A stretch of DNA of 64,000 nt from Monoglobus sp964617455. GTDB lineage: Bacteria; Bacillota; Clostridia; Monoglobales; Monoglobaceae. The DNA is taken from assembly GCA_964617455.1 (NCBI GenBank), contig CAZTYF010000002.1, positions 62,001 through 126,000 of the forward strand. Reading direction: 5' to 3'. A model generated the notes under the pieces. The model worked only from the letters and a program-made list of their open reading frames with translations, made no database searches and was not told where the DNA came from. Made by a program: the position numbers and the translations under genes. Below, piece after piece: positions 9,376 through 18,097 of the stretch (positions are counted from its first letter, which is position 1; each line of letters begins with the position of its first letter).

Positions 9376-10761
9376 CTAATCGCCGCTGTATTTTTTGACT
9401 TCATCTATGGTTCCCACGTTCATAAACGCATTTTCGGGATAATCGTCCAATTCTCCGTCTATTATGGTTTTAAAGCCCCGAATGGTTTCGCTCAGGGGCA
9501 CATAACGTCCTCGGATTCCCGTAAAGACTTCAGCCACGAAGAACGGCTGGGAAAGGAATTTTTGAATTTTTCTCGCACGGTAAACCGTGATTTTGTCGTC
9601 CTCGTCAAGCTCGTCCATACCGAGTATGGCGATTATATCCTGCAAATCCTTATATTTTTGAAGTATCTCCTGTGTCCTGCGGGCCGTGTTGTAATGCTCC
9701 TCTCCCACGATTGCGGGTTCCAAAATCCTTGAGCCCGAACCGAGAGGGTCAACCGCCGGGTATATGCCCTGCTCGACTATTTTCCTCGACAAAACCGTGG
9801 TGGCGTCAAGATGGGAGAATGTGTTGGCAGGGGCAGGGTCGGTCAAATCGTCCGCAGGCACATAAACCGCCTGTACGGATGTTATGGAGCCGTCCTTGGT
9901 TGAGGTAATCCTCTCCTGCAACTCGCCCAACTCATTGGCAAGAGTGGGTTGATAACCTACGGCGCTGGGCATTCTGCCAAGGAGAGCCGAAACCTCGGAG
10001 CCCGCCTGAATAAACCTGAAAATATTGTCTATAAAAAGCAGCACGTTCTGCTTTTTGACATCTCTGAAATATTCCGCCATGGTGAGTCCCGTTTGAGCCA
10101 CCCGCATACGGGAGCCGGGGGGCTCGTTCATCTGGCCGAAAACCAAAGCCGTTTTGCTGATAACTCCCGATTCTTTCATTTCGTGCCACAGGTCATTGCC
10201 CTCTCTTGAGCGTTCTCCCACACCGGTAAATATGGAATATCCGCCCTGCTCGGAGGCAATGTTGTGTATCAATTCCTGGATCAGCACGGTTTTTCCCACG
10301 CCCGCACCGCCGAACAAGCCGATTTTGCCGCCTTTGGCATAGGGCGCCAGCAAATCTATGACTTTGATCCCCGTCTCAAGCACCTCAACAACCGGGTTCT
10401 GTTCCTCAAAACTCGGCGCTTTGCGGTGTATCTGCCACCTCTCCCGGGTTTCGACGGGACCCCCGTCGTCAATGGGCTCACCCAAAACGTTAAACATCCT
10501 GCCCAAAGTCTCTTCTCCCACGGGCACGGAAATCGGGCCACCCTCGGAGGTGACATTGAGGCCCTTTTTGAGGCCCTCGCTGGCAGACAGCATTATGCAG
10601 CGCACAACGCAGTCGCCCACGTTTTTTGAGACCTCCATCACTTTTCTCTCGTCTCCGCAATCCACAAATAGGGCATCTCTTATGTTCGGCAAATCATCGG
10701 TGGTCTCAAAAGCCACATCAACAACCGGTCCCGCAACCGATACGATTCTTCCTGTGCTCAT
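9376..10761 (-). CDS. atpD: F-type ATP synthase beta subunit (catalytic)
   Basis: 461 residues, the expected length. It carries the catalytic nucleotide sites of F1. Walker A is GGAGVGKT, the catalytic glutamate region is GERSREGNDL, Walker B is LLFIDNIFRF, and a DELSEED-like loop is present (DELDEDD), which contacts the gamma stalk. All key residues are present, so it should be active. It follows atpG by 15 bp and precedes atpC by 14 bp, so it is co-transcribed. Confidence 0.98.
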   Translation of the reverse strand: MSTGRIVSVAGPVVDVAFETTDDLPNIRDALFVDCGDERKVMEVSKNVGDCVVRCIMLSASEGLKKGLNVTSEGGPISVPVGEETLGRMFNVLGEPIDDGGPVETRERWQIHRKAPSFEEQNPVVEVLETGIKVIDLLAPYAKGGKIGLFGGAGVGKTVLIQELIHNIASEQGGYSIFTGVGERSREGNDLWHEMKESGVISKTALVFGQMNEPPGSRMRVAQTGLTMAEYFRDVKKQNVLLFIDNIFRFIQAGSEVSALLGRMPSAVGYQPTLANELGELQERITSTKDGSITSVQAVYVPADDLTDPAPANTFSHLDATTVLSRKIVEQGIYPAVDPLGSGSRILEPAIVGEEHYNTARRTQEILQKYKDLQDIIAILGMDELDEDDKITVYRARKIQKFLSQPFFVAEVFTGIRGRYVPLSETIRGFKTIIDGELDDYPENAFMNVGTIDEVKKYSGD

Positions 10762-10776
10762 ATATTTATCTCACCC

Positions 10777-11661
10777 CTATTTCCTGTGTTTGGCCCCGCT
10801 CACGACCTCGCTTATCTCTTGGGTTATGGCCGCCTGCCGAGCGCGGTTGTAGTCCAAATACAGCTCCTGTATCATATCGTTTGCGCTCTCGGTGGCGGAA
10901 TCCATCGCCCGCATCCGAGCCGCCTGCTCCGCCGCAAAGGATTCAACCATGGCCCCGTACAGCACGCCTTTGGCATACCTGGGGACAAGGTTTGTCATAA
11001 CCTCCTCCGGAGACGGGTCAAAGGTGGCGGTGGCATGGATTATATGCTCCCCCTGTTTCTTAAGGTCGCTGAACTTGGTCCTGCGGAAGGGCAAAAGCTG
11101 CAGAACTTTGGCCTCCTCTTTCATTCCGGAGGTCTCGGCGGTGTATACAACATACACATCGTCGAGCTCCTCTTTTATGAACTTGTCCAGCATCATATTG
11201 GCTATATCTTCTGCCCGATAAAGTGTGGGATTTTGGGCAGTGTATCTGAAATATTGCTCATAGGGTATTTTCTTTCGGGCAAAATACATCCTGCCCACCT
11301 GCCCTATGATAAAGAGTTTGATTTCCCCGCCTTTTGATATTTCTTCCTCGGCAAGCTTTAGGACATTGTGATTGTATGCCCCCGCCATACCCTTGTCGCC
11401 GCTGATTATTATATATCCCTTTTTTCGGTTTTCGTTGGGGATTTCGTCGCGGCGGTGAAAATACGGATTGCTGGTGTGGGGCGTCCGCCTCAAAATATGC
11501 GCAATAGTGTGCTGCAAAGTGAAGAAATAAGGCTCCGTGTCGTCAAGTTTCTTCTTGGCCTGTTTCATCTTGGATGAGGCGATGAGAAACATGGCATTGG
11601 TTATCTTTTTGATTTCTTTGACACTGTCAACTCTCTCTTTTATTTCGCGAATATTCGGCAT
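10777..11661 (-). CDS. atpG: F-type ATP synthase gamma subunit
   Basis: 294 residues. Gamma is the rotating shaft of F1. The N-terminal helix (MPNIREIKERVDSVKEIKKI) and C-terminal helix (ARQAAITQEISEVVSGA) form the family's coiled coil. The start at 11661 was chosen because AAAGGAG lies eight bases upstream. A GTG seven codons earlier (11682) is also in frame but lacks a spaced ribosome site. It lies between the fused atpHA gene (34 bp upstream) and atpD. Confidence 0.95.
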   Translation of the reverse strand: MPNIREIKERVDSVKEIKKITNAMFLIASSKMKQAKKKLDDTEPYFFTLQHTIAHILRRTPHTSNPYFHRRDEIPNENRKKGYIIISGDKGMAGAYNHNVLKLAEEEISKGGEIKLFIIGQVGRMYFARKKIPYEQYFRYTAQNPTLYRAEDIANMMLDKFIKEELDDVYVVYTAETSGMKEEAKVLQLLPFRRTKFSDLKKQGEHIIHATATFDPSPEEVMTNLVPRYAKGVLYGAMVESFAAEQAARMRAMDSATESANDMIQELYLDYNRARQAAITQEISEVVSGAKHRK

Positions 11662-11695
11662 AACACCGCTCCTTTTCCCCACTTCGGGGAAAGCC

Positions 11696-13723
11696 TCACA
11701 GTTCGGGCTCCCCGAATTTTTCGTCTATATACATTTTGCAAAGCTCCGCAATCCTATCCTCGTCCTTTTCCGAGATTTGCCCGGTTTCCTCTATGGATGC
11801 CACCAGCTCAGAATCGCACAGGGCCGCATAGTCCGGAAATTCGTTTCTGAACCGCTTGATACCGTCCAAGGGAATATCAAGGAGCATCTTTTTCTTGACG
11901 GCCACCAAAAGCAATACCTGGGCCGTCATGGAGAGGGGCTTGAGAAGGGGCTGTTTCAAAAGCTCCATGGTCCTGTCTCCGTTGGCCAAAAGGTCTTTGG
12001 TGGCAGGGTCCAAGTCGGAACTGAACTGAGTGAAAACCTCCATTTCGCGGTACTGGGCCAAATCGATACGCAGAGCTCCCGCTGCGGTTTTCATCGCTTT
12101 GCTTTGAGCCGCGCCGCCCACACGGGATACGGAAAGACCCACATTGACTGCGGGACGCATTCCGGCGAAAAACAGCGAACTTTCCAAAAAAATCTGACCG
12201 TCGGTTATGGAGATAACATTGGTCGGTATGTATGCCGACACATCCCCCGCCTGGGTTTCTATTATGGGCAGGGCGGTGATGGAACCGCCGCCTCCCGCCT
12301 CATTCAGCCGCGCCGAGCGTTCCAGGAGTCTTGAATGGAGATAAAACACATCTCCGGGATAGGCCTCTCTGCCGGGCGGCCGCTCAAGGAGGAGGGACAT
12401 GGTGCGGTATGCCACCGCATGTTTGGATAAATCGTCATACACAATGAGCACGTCTCTCCCTTGGCGCATAAAATACTCCGCCATGGCCGTGCCCGCATAG
12501 GGCGCAATGTATTGAAGGGAAGCCAAATCCGAAGCTGTTGCCGTCACCACGATGGTATAGTCCATAGCTCCGCACTTTTCAAGGTCTCCCACAAGTTTCG
12601 CGACAGTGGACACTTTCTGGCCTATGGCCACATAGATGCATATCACACCTTTGCCCTTTTGGTTCACAATCGTATCCACGGCAATGGCGGTCTTTCCCGT
12701 CTGCCTGTCGCCTATAATCAATTCCCTTTGGCCGCGGCCTATAGGGAACATACTGTCTATTGTCAAAATCCCAGTTTCAAGGGGCACGGACACCGGCTGC
12801 CTGTCGATTACTCTGGGCGCCGGGCTCTCTATGGGATAGAAATCGGAGCGGGCAATTTCACCGCCGCCGTCTATGGGCTCTCCGATTGCATTCACCACTC
12901 GGCCTATCAAGGCGCTGCCCACGGGCACTCCCGCGTCTCTGCCGGAGGACTTGACCTTCGAGCCCTCATGAAGCCCATAGTCGCTGCCCAAAAGAACGCA
13001 ACTGACAGTGGACTCCTCAAGACCCAAGACCATACCCTTGACTCCCGTCTCGAAAATAACCATCTCTCCGTAGGTGGCGTTGCTGAGACCGTTTACGATA
13101 ACAATACCGTCTCCAAGCTCCGCTATGACACCCACATCCTCAATGGTCATTTTTTTGTCAAAGGCATCAAGCTCACTTTTGAGCACGGAGGCTACGGAGG
13201 CTATATCCGCTCCCGTTCCTTTGCTGCGCTTCAGCTTTTTGCGCATCTGCTCAAAGGCGCCTGCGGCACTGTTGTCATATACCTTGTCCTGCACCGTGAG
13301 CCTGTAGCCCTTAAGGAGGCTCTTGTTTTCAACCAAGTTCAGCTTAATGCTTTTGACCTTATATCTGTGGAGCAGGGTCTCCTTCACATATTCGATTTCC
13401 CGCTCCGACAACTCCTCCGCATATTCCAAGGTGCAATCTATAACCGAATTGCGCCGCCTGCGCACGGACATATAGGCGTCCTTGAGGGAATCAAAAACCT
13501 CCATATCGCCATTGTCGAAAATATCGCGGATTATGTTCTCAAATCCGCCGGTGAACATCTGGTCGATGGATGTGTTTTTGTGGGCGAGGCTTATTTTCGG
13601 ATCATTCAGAATATCCTTGAAATCCTTGGATTCAAGGGGAGCGAAATCGCTGTCGTCAAGATAGGGACAGAGGTCAAAGAGAGCCTCGCCGTAACTCAGG
13701 GCGGCCTTTCTAACGTCACTCAT
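11696..13723 (-). CDS. atpHA: Fused ATP synthase delta-alpha subunit (AtpH-AtpA)
   Basis: One uninterrupted frame of 675 residues codes for both the delta (OSCP) and alpha subunits. Residues 1 to about 167 are delta: SYGEALFDL, the conserved LNDPKISLAHKN stretch and VIDCTLEYAEELSEREIEYV. Its N-terminal helical domain looks somewhat short. From about residue 170 the alpha subunit begins (SVLKSELDAFDKK, then IEDVGVIAELGDGI). It has Walker A GDRQTGKT (338-345), SKHAVAYR and the arginine finger in SVSRVGGAAQ (Arg534). The first ATG overlaps the atpF stop by 8 bp; a GTG at 13732 is an alternative. Separate genes are the norm. No strong internal ribosome site was found at the junction (near 13220), so free alpha may not be made. 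A sequencing error is unlikely because both halves stay in one frame with no stop between. Confidence 0.93.
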   Translation of the reverse strand: MSDVRKAALSYGEALFDLCPYLDDSDFAPLESKDFKDILNDPKISLAHKNTSIDQMFTGGFENIIRDIFDNGDMEVFDSLKDAYMSVRRRRNSVIDCTLEYAEELSEREIEYVKETLLHRYKVKSIKLNLVENKSLLKGYRLTVQDKVYDNSAAGAFEQMRKKLKRSKGTGADIASVASVLKSELDAFDKKMTIEDVGVIAELGDGIVIVNGLSNATYGEMVIFETGVKGMVLGLEESTVSCVLLGSDYGLHEGSKVKSSGRDAGVPVGSALIGRVVNAIGEPIDGGGEIARSDFYPIESPAPRVIDRQPVSVPLETGILTIDSMFPIGRGQRELIIGDRQTGKTAIAVDTIVNQKGKGVICIYVAIGQKVSTVAKLVGDLEKCGAMDYTIVVTATASDLASLQYIAPYAGTAMAEYFMRQGRDVLIVYDDLSKHAVAYRTMSLLLERPPGREAYPGDVFYLHSRLLERSARLNEAGGGGSITALPIIETQAGDVSAYIPTNVISITDGQIFLESSLFFAGMRPAVNVGLSVSRVGGAAQSKAMKTAAGALRIDLAQYREMEVFTQFSSDLDPATKDLLANGDRTMELLKQPLLKPLSMTAQVLLLVAVKKKMLLDIPLDGIKRFRNEFPDYAALCDSELVASIEETGQISEKDEDRIAELCKMYIDEKFGEPEL

Positions 13724-14195
13724 CGTCCTCACCTACCTGCTTCAAAAAGCTGCTGATTGAACTTTCGGAAATATCGTCTTCCTCCACGGCCTTTTGAGCG
13801 GCTTTCAGGGCCACATCCACGATTTCGGAACGCATCTCCTTCATGGCCTGCTGCTTTTCCAATTCGGTTTGCTTTTCGGCAACTTTGACAATATGGTCGG
13901 CGTCCCTTCTGGCCTTGTCGAGGATTTTGTCTCTTTGCGCTTTTGCGTTGTCGGTGGCCTCTTCTATTATCGCATCGGCACGGGAACCTGCGGTTTTAAG
14001 TTCCTCGGAATACCGAGATTTCAGCTCTTCGGCTTCCTCTTTCGCCTTGTCCGCATCTTCCATTGACTTCTTTATCTCATCCTTGCGCCTGTCGATAATT
14101 CGCATCACCGGCTTGAACAAAAATATGCGCAGCAAAATGAAAAGAACGATAATATTCACAAAGGTCCAGATTATATTCCAGTTTAAGTTGAGCAT
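13716..14195 (-). CDS. atpF: F-type ATP synthase b subunit
   Basis: 159 residues. Subunit b is the peripheral stalk joining the membrane sector to F1. One membrane helix near the N-terminus (IIWTFVNIIVLFILLRIFLF) is followed by a long charged coiled coil rich in Lys, Glu and Ala. The start at 14195 (MLNLNWN) sits nine bases after GGAGG; another ATG two codons upstream (14201) is only three bases from it. Because delta is fused to alpha here, the C-terminus of b would dock on the fusion protein. Its stop overlaps the start of atpHA. Confidence 0.95.
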   Translation of the reverse strand: MLNLNWNIIWTFVNIIVLFILLRIFLFKPVMRIIDRRKDEIKKSMEDADKAKEEAEELKSRYSEELKTAGSRADAIIEEATDNAKAQRDKILDKARRDADHIVKVAEKQTELEKQQAMKEMRSEIVDVALKAAQKAVEEDDISESSISSFLKQVGEDDE

Positions 14196-14240
14196 CCGCA
14201 TCGACCTCCGTTATAACTTAATTACAACCCCAAGCGATGT

Positions 14241-14465
14241 CTATCCCAAAAACAGGATAATCATAATCGCAATAACAAAGCCGTATATGGCGGTAGCCTC
14301 CGCCAATGCACAGCCCAAGAGCAACGCCTTGTTGATGTCGCCCTTTGCTTCGGGCTGCCTTGCAATGGCCTCTGTGGCCTTTGAGGTGGCAATACCTATG
14401 CCTATACCGGCACCTATTCCCGTCAGAGCTGCAATACCGGCTCCCAATGCTATCATTGCTCCCAT
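14241..14465 (-). CDS. atpE: F-type ATP synthase c subunit
   Basis: 74 residues, two membrane helices joined by the polar loop ARQPEAKGD. The ion-carrying carboxylate is Glu56 (LAEATAIYG). Na+-type c subunits carry a Gln in helix 1 (GVGQG) and a Ser after the Glu. Here the aligned positions are Ile23 and Ala57, so protons are the likely coupling ion. The start at 14465 was chosen because AAGGAG is nine bases upstream; an ATG three codons earlier abuts the ribosome site. It forms the rotor ring in the membrane, between atpB and atpF in the operon. Confidence 0.96.
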   Translation of the reverse strand: MGAMIALGAGIAALTGIGAGIGIGIATSKATEAIARQPEAKGDINKALLLGCALAEATAIYGFVIAIMIILFLG

Positions 14466-14575
14466 AATGAACATCTCCTTTTTTATATTTAAAATCGATT
14501 GTCTAAAAATTTACTCAAGCAAATCGGTCTTCGGTTCCGAAAAATGTACACCGACGCCCGACGTCCAAGGCGGCG

Positions 14576-15268
14576 CTAATCGGGCTCTATGGCCTCGCCT
14601 ATATACAAAGATGTGAGGAAGACGAACACGTAAGCCTGAAGCAGTCCGTCGAATATATCAAAGTAAAAACTGAAAGGCAGAGGTATGATCACAGGCACAA
14701 CCGCCTTGATAAGCTCCATAATCACAAAGGAGCCCAACACATTTCCGAACAGCCGCATACAGAGGGAGAGGGGCTTTATCACAAGTTCGAGTATGTTAAA
14801 GGGCAGCATAATCGCCGTGGGGCTTTTGAAACTCTTAAGCCAGCCACGGGTTCCCTTGGCGTTTATGCCCGCCGCCTCCACCAACACAATGCTCATAATG
14901 GCAAGGCCCGCCGCCACATTCAAATCCTTCGTCGGAGGGGTCAGACCGAACAGGCCCACTATATTGGCGCAGCCGATATAAATCAGCACGGTGCCCAAGT
15001 ACGGAATGTATTTCTTCCCGTTTTCACCCAAGATTCCCGTAAAGAAATTGTATATCCAGCATACGAACATTTCGATAACGGTTTGCAGCCTGCCGGGCAT
15101 CAAATCAAAACCTCGGGTAAAAATGGCGCAGAATATCACAACAACCGCCATAATCCCCCATGTCACCACCACCGACTGGGGAATGGGTATCCCGCCGAAT
15201 ATGGGCACGGTGAATGCGATTTTGGTCTCGTTGATTTTTTCGAACATTTCCGCCGCTATACCTTCCAC
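14576..15268 (-). CDS. atpB: F-type ATP synthase a subunit
   Basis: About 230 residues with five or six membrane helices. Subunit a provides the proton half-channels. The conserved helix with the essential arginine is visible (KPLSLCMRLFGNVLGS, Arg in CMRLFGN). The C-terminal helix FVFLTSLYIGEAIE matches the family. The start is taken as GTG at 15268, with GGGAGG eight bases upstream. A TTG at 15301 with a poorly spaced site would add eleven residues. It is the first gene of the operon. No atpI gene precedes it. Confidence 0.94.
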   Translation of the reverse strand: MEGIAAEMFEKINETKIAFTVPIFGGIPIPQSVVVTWGIMAVVVIFCAIFTRGFDLMPGRLQTVIEMFVCWIYNFFTGILGENGKKYIPYLGTVLIYIGCANIVGLFGLTPPTKDLNVAAGLAIMSIVLVEAAGINAKGTRGWLKSFKSPTAIMLPFNILELVIKPLSLCMRLFGNVLGSFVIMELIKAVVPVIIPLPFSFYFDIFDGLLQAYVFVFLTSLYIGEAIEPD

Positions 15269-15406
15269 TTGTTTCGCCTCCCGACTTTTCGCAATCCGCA
15301 AGCTTCCTCAAAACAAAAGAGAAAACCACCGATAGGGAATCATCATTGATTTTCTCCGACTTTATTATCCTGTTATTATGCTACCGATTCTCTGTCAAAA
15401 ACTCAT

Positions 15407-15447
15407 CCGCCGATTTTCGAATTTATTAAGGGGATCCGATTCGGCGG
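15407..15447 (-). other. Hairpin in the 5' leader of the atp operon
   Basis: Minus-strand CCGCCGA and TCGGCGG form a perfect 7-bp stem with a 27-nt loop, between the atp promoter and atpB. It has no T-run, so it is not a terminator. It may stabilise the transcript or be incidental. Confidence 0.35.
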
Positions 15448-15465
15448 GTCTTTTGTTCTCCCGAC

Positions 15466-15494
15466 ATTATCTCAAAAAATTCGTGATTTGTCAA
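15466..15494 (-). promoter_or_regulatory. Promoter of the atp operon
   Basis: On the minus strand TTGACA (15494-15489), a 17-bp spacer and GATAAT (15471-15466). It lies about 200 bp upstream of atpB and just past the end of the CE12 gene. Confidence 0.65.
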
Positions 15495-15507
15495 TATTTA
15501 ATAGGGA

Positions 15508-16596
15508 TTATTTTAAATATTTTTTAAGTTCCGGCAGATTGAGCTTAATCTCCTCTGCCACCCATCCCGCTATTTTGTCTGCTCCGAAGATATTCAGGTG
15601 AGTGTCGTCATTGTCCCCCCGCTCGTAAAATTGGGAGTTCAGGAACTCCGGATTATACATAAACCTCGAATCGTGGGGTTTTATGATTTTATAGAGGCTC
15701 TTTGCTTCCTCAAGACCCACTTCGTTAATCCAATCGTTCACCCGCTTATAAACATCAAGCACGGGCACGCCCGACTCTTTCCCCAAATCCTTTGCCGCAT
15801 TGACATATTCTTCCAAACTTTCATCGGATGTTTTTCTGCGGCTGACGGATGTGGCGATTATGGGTGTGGCCCCCGCATCCCTTGCGATTTTTATATATTT
15901 GCTCAAAAGGTTTTTATAGGAACCTTCCTCCTTTGCGGAGCCCTTTGCGGGAGCGTATCGGTTTTTGTCAAGCTCTTTGGAATCGTTGTGGCCGAACTGG
16001 ATAATCACAAAATCCCCCTCGGCGATGTTGGCCTTGAAGAGTTTAAAGTTGTCCTCCGTCATAAAACTCTTTGCGCTTCTGCCGCTCATGGCGATGTCCA
16101 GGACCAAAATGCGGCTCTCGTCAAAGTATTTGTCAAAATATTGGGCCCAGCCTGTTTGAGGGAAGCGGTTGTTCTCGCCGGAGTGGGGATAGGGGCTGGC
16201 GGTGGAGTCTCCGATTACAAAGAGAATCGGACGTCCCCTGCGCTCGATTTTGGCCTCGGCCTTCTCTTGCCTCTTTCCGCTGCCTTTGAGAACGGTCAGG
16301 TCAAAGCTTTTGCGGATTTCTATATCGGGATAGTCCTGATAGGAAAACAGAGCCGTGATTGTGACTTTCTTCTCCTCGGGCATACAGACAACCGCACCGG
16401 AGGTGGATACGGACTCCGGGTTGCTGCTGAGCCAGGAAACATCCGCATATCCCAAAACCGTGTTTCTGCCGTCCCACAGATTCAAATCCCCGCAGACTCT
16501 CTCCTCGCATTCGTTTTCAAGCTTCACTTCCGCAAAGTTGATGCCCTCAATCTCTTTTTGGAGCTCCTCGTATTGCTCTTTGGTATAGGTTTTCAC
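15508..16596 (-). CDS. Rhamnogalacturonan acetylesterase-like SGNH hydrolase (CE12 type)
   Basis: 362 residues starting at a GTG with AAGGGGG upstream. The N-terminal ~110 residues look like a degenerate Ig-like domain (TVLGYADVSWLSSNPESV). From about 125 on it is an SGNH esterase: FVIGDSTAS (nucleophile Ser), GRSAKSF (Gly block), FGHND (Asn block) and DDTHLN (Asp-His). This arrangement matches rhamnogalacturonan acetylesterases, which remove acetyl groups from the pectin backbone. No signal peptide is visible, so it probably acts on imported oligosaccharides in the cytoplasm. It is 20 bp downstream of a radical SAM gene, at the end of a housekeeping operon, an unusual place for a pectin enzyme. 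Confidence 0.85.
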   Translation of the reverse strand: MKTYTKEQYEELQKEIEGINFAEVKLENECEERVCGDLNLWDGRNTVLGYADVSWLSSNPESVSTSGAVVCMPEEKKVTITALFSYQDYPDIEIRKSFDLTVLKGSGKRQEKAEAKIERRGRPILFVIGDSTASPYPHSGENNRFPQTGWAQYFDKYFDESRILVLDIAMSGRSAKSFMTEDNFKLFKANIAEGDFVIIQFGHNDSKELDKNRYAPAKGSAKEEGSYKNLLSKYIKIARDAGATPIIATSVSRRKTSDESLEEYVNAAKDLGKESGVPVLDVYKRVNDWINEVGLEEAKSLYKIIKPHDSRFMYNPEFLNSQFYERGDNDDTHLNIFGADKIAGWVAEEIKLNLPELKKYLK

Positions 16597-16616
16597 AAAA
16601 CTTCCCCCTTATTGTT

Positions 16617-17534
16617 TCACATCTGTTCTCCGTAAAACTCCGGTATGAATTCGGCGCCTTCCGCACCGTCCTCCTGGATGTACATATTTTCCATACCCAA
16701 GTCCCGACAATAGTCAACCAAAGCCTCGTAATGGTCTCGGTTCAGGTTTTTGCCCAGCTCGGGAAACTTCTCCCCCACTCCGGGCATTACGGTATACTGG
16801 CTCATAAGGCTGATATAGATATCCTCTCCGTAGGTTTTATATAAAAAGTCAATGACTTTTTTGCTGTCAAAGAGGAGCCCCGGAAGCATCAGGTGCCTCA
16901 CAATAACTCCGCTCTTTATCATGCCTTTTTCGTCAAATGCGACGGGTCCCGTCTGTTTCACCATTTCCTTGAGGGCAGCGGCGGCAATTTTCGGATAGTC
17001 TTCCGCTCCCGAATATTTTCGGGCAAGGTCCCCCGAAAAGTATTTAAAATCCGGCAGATACACATCCGCAATGCCCCCGAGCATCTTCACGGTTTCGACT
17101 TTCTCATACCCTCCGCAATTGTACACCACGGGAAGGTTCAGTCCCTTTGATTCGGCAATTTCCAAGGCTTCGATTATGCCGGGGAGATGCTGAGTGGGAG
17201 TCACCAAGTTTATATTGTGAACCCCCATAGCCTCAAGCTTCAAAAACCGCTCCGCCAGCTCCGAGGCAGACAATTCGATACCTTTGCCTCCATGGCTTAT
17301 TTCCCGATTTTGGCAGTATACGCACCTCAAGGTACAGCCCGAAAAGAACACCGCTCCGGAGCCTTTGTCCCCGGATATGCAGGGCTCTTCCCAGTGGTGG
17401 GGCCCCCATCGGGCGATTTTGATTTTGCCTCCCTGTCCGCAAAATCCGAGCTTGCCGTCCCTCCCTTCGGAACGGTATACGCCGCATCCCCGGGGGCAGA
17501 GAGTGCAAGCGGGTATTGTACTCATAGGCAGCAC
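16617..17534 (-). CDS. PflX-type radical SAM protein (pyruvate formate-lyase activase-like)
   Basis: 305 residues. The SAM-cluster motif CTLRCVYC (CxxxCxxC) is intact and is preceded by a second cysteine group, CTLCPRGCG...GFCGQ, typical of the PflX/COG1313 family. The family is related to glycyl-radical activases but its substrate is not established. No glycyl-radical enzyme lies nearby. The start is GTG 17534 with AGAGG five bases upstream; ATG 17525 is the alternative. It lies between a small membrane protein gene and the CE12 esterase gene, apparently in one transcription unit. Confidence 0.85.
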   Translation of the reverse strand: MLPMSTIPACTLCPRGCGVYRSEGRDGKLGFCGQGGKIKIARWGPHHWEEPCISGDKGSGAVFFSGCTLRCVYCQNREISHGGKGIELSASELAERFLKLEAMGVHNINLVTPTQHLPGIIEALEIAESKGLNLPVVYNCGGYEKVETVKMLGGIADVYLPDFKYFSGDLARKYSGAEDYPKIAAAALKEMVKQTGPVAFDEKGMIKSGVIVRHLMLPGLLFDSKKVIDFLYKTYGEDIYISLMSQYTVMPGVGEKFPELGKNLNRDHYEALVDYCRDLGMENMYIQEDGAEGAEFIPEFYGEQM

Positions 17535-17580
17535 CCAAACCTCTTCGGAAAAATCACTTTGTAATATCTATGTTATATTT

Positions 17581-18075
17581 CTATTTGTACTTCCGCAGCT
17601 TTATCAGGTAAATCACAAAGGCAATGACCAAATAGGCAACAACTCCGATAATGAGCAGATATATGTTCCAGTAGGAAGAAACGGTTTGGCTCGGGTTTCG
17701 GGTGATGATACGCACAACTTTCTCAAGAGGAATTCTGAGCCTGTTATAGAGAGCAAGCCACAGACTTCCCAGAGCGCACACTCCCAAAAAAATCGAGTAG
17801 TTGCGGGCTCGGGCGCAGTTCTTTATAACCTTTGTCTTGCCCAAGGTAAAAAGGACGATGGCGCCCAGGGCGAACAATCCCGTCAAGACCCATGCCACGG
17901 ACTGCATATATATCAGCACGGAGGGTGTTCTGTAAAGCTTTCTGAGTATCAGCAGCACAATGATGGCCAGCACTCCGAAACTTAGGTTTATCATATACCA
18001 ATTGGTGAGTTTTTCGGCTTTTGCTTCCTTTTCGCCGGTATGGGAGTTCTTTCTTTTGTTTTTTTTGTTTGCCAT
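17581..18075 (-). CDS. Small four-helix membrane protein, unknown function
   Basis: 164 residues. I do not recognise the family. The N-terminus is strongly basic (MANKKNKRKN), followed by four hydrophobic segments: around FGVLAIIVLLILRKLY, VAWVLTGLFALGAIVLF, YSIFLGVCALGSLWLAL and LLIIGVVAYLVIAFVIYL. It has no signal peptidase site, so it is an integral membrane protein. The start at 18075 is fixed by AAAGGAGAGAACA upstream; an in-frame extension upstream would overlap rsmE. It follows rsmE by 22 bp in the same operon. Confidence 0.8.
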   Translation of the reverse strand: MANKKNKRKNSHTGEKEAKAEKLTNWYMINLSFGVLAIIVLLILRKLYRTPSVLIYMQSVAWVLTGLFALGAIVLFTLGKTKVIKNCARARNYSIFLGVCALGSLWLALYNRLRIPLEKVVRIITRNPSQTVSSYWNIYLLIIGVVAYLVIAFVIYLIKLRKYK

Positions 18076-18097
18076 TGTTCTCTCCTTTTGCGTTATT

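Noticed and set aside
12461..13756. Plus-strand open frame (431 codons) opposite the fused atpHA
   Set aside because: Antisense shadow of conserved ATP synthase sequence.
15393..15398. A second TTGACA box upstream of atpB
   Set aside because: No -10 element at 16-18 bp; the promoter at 15466-15494 is better.
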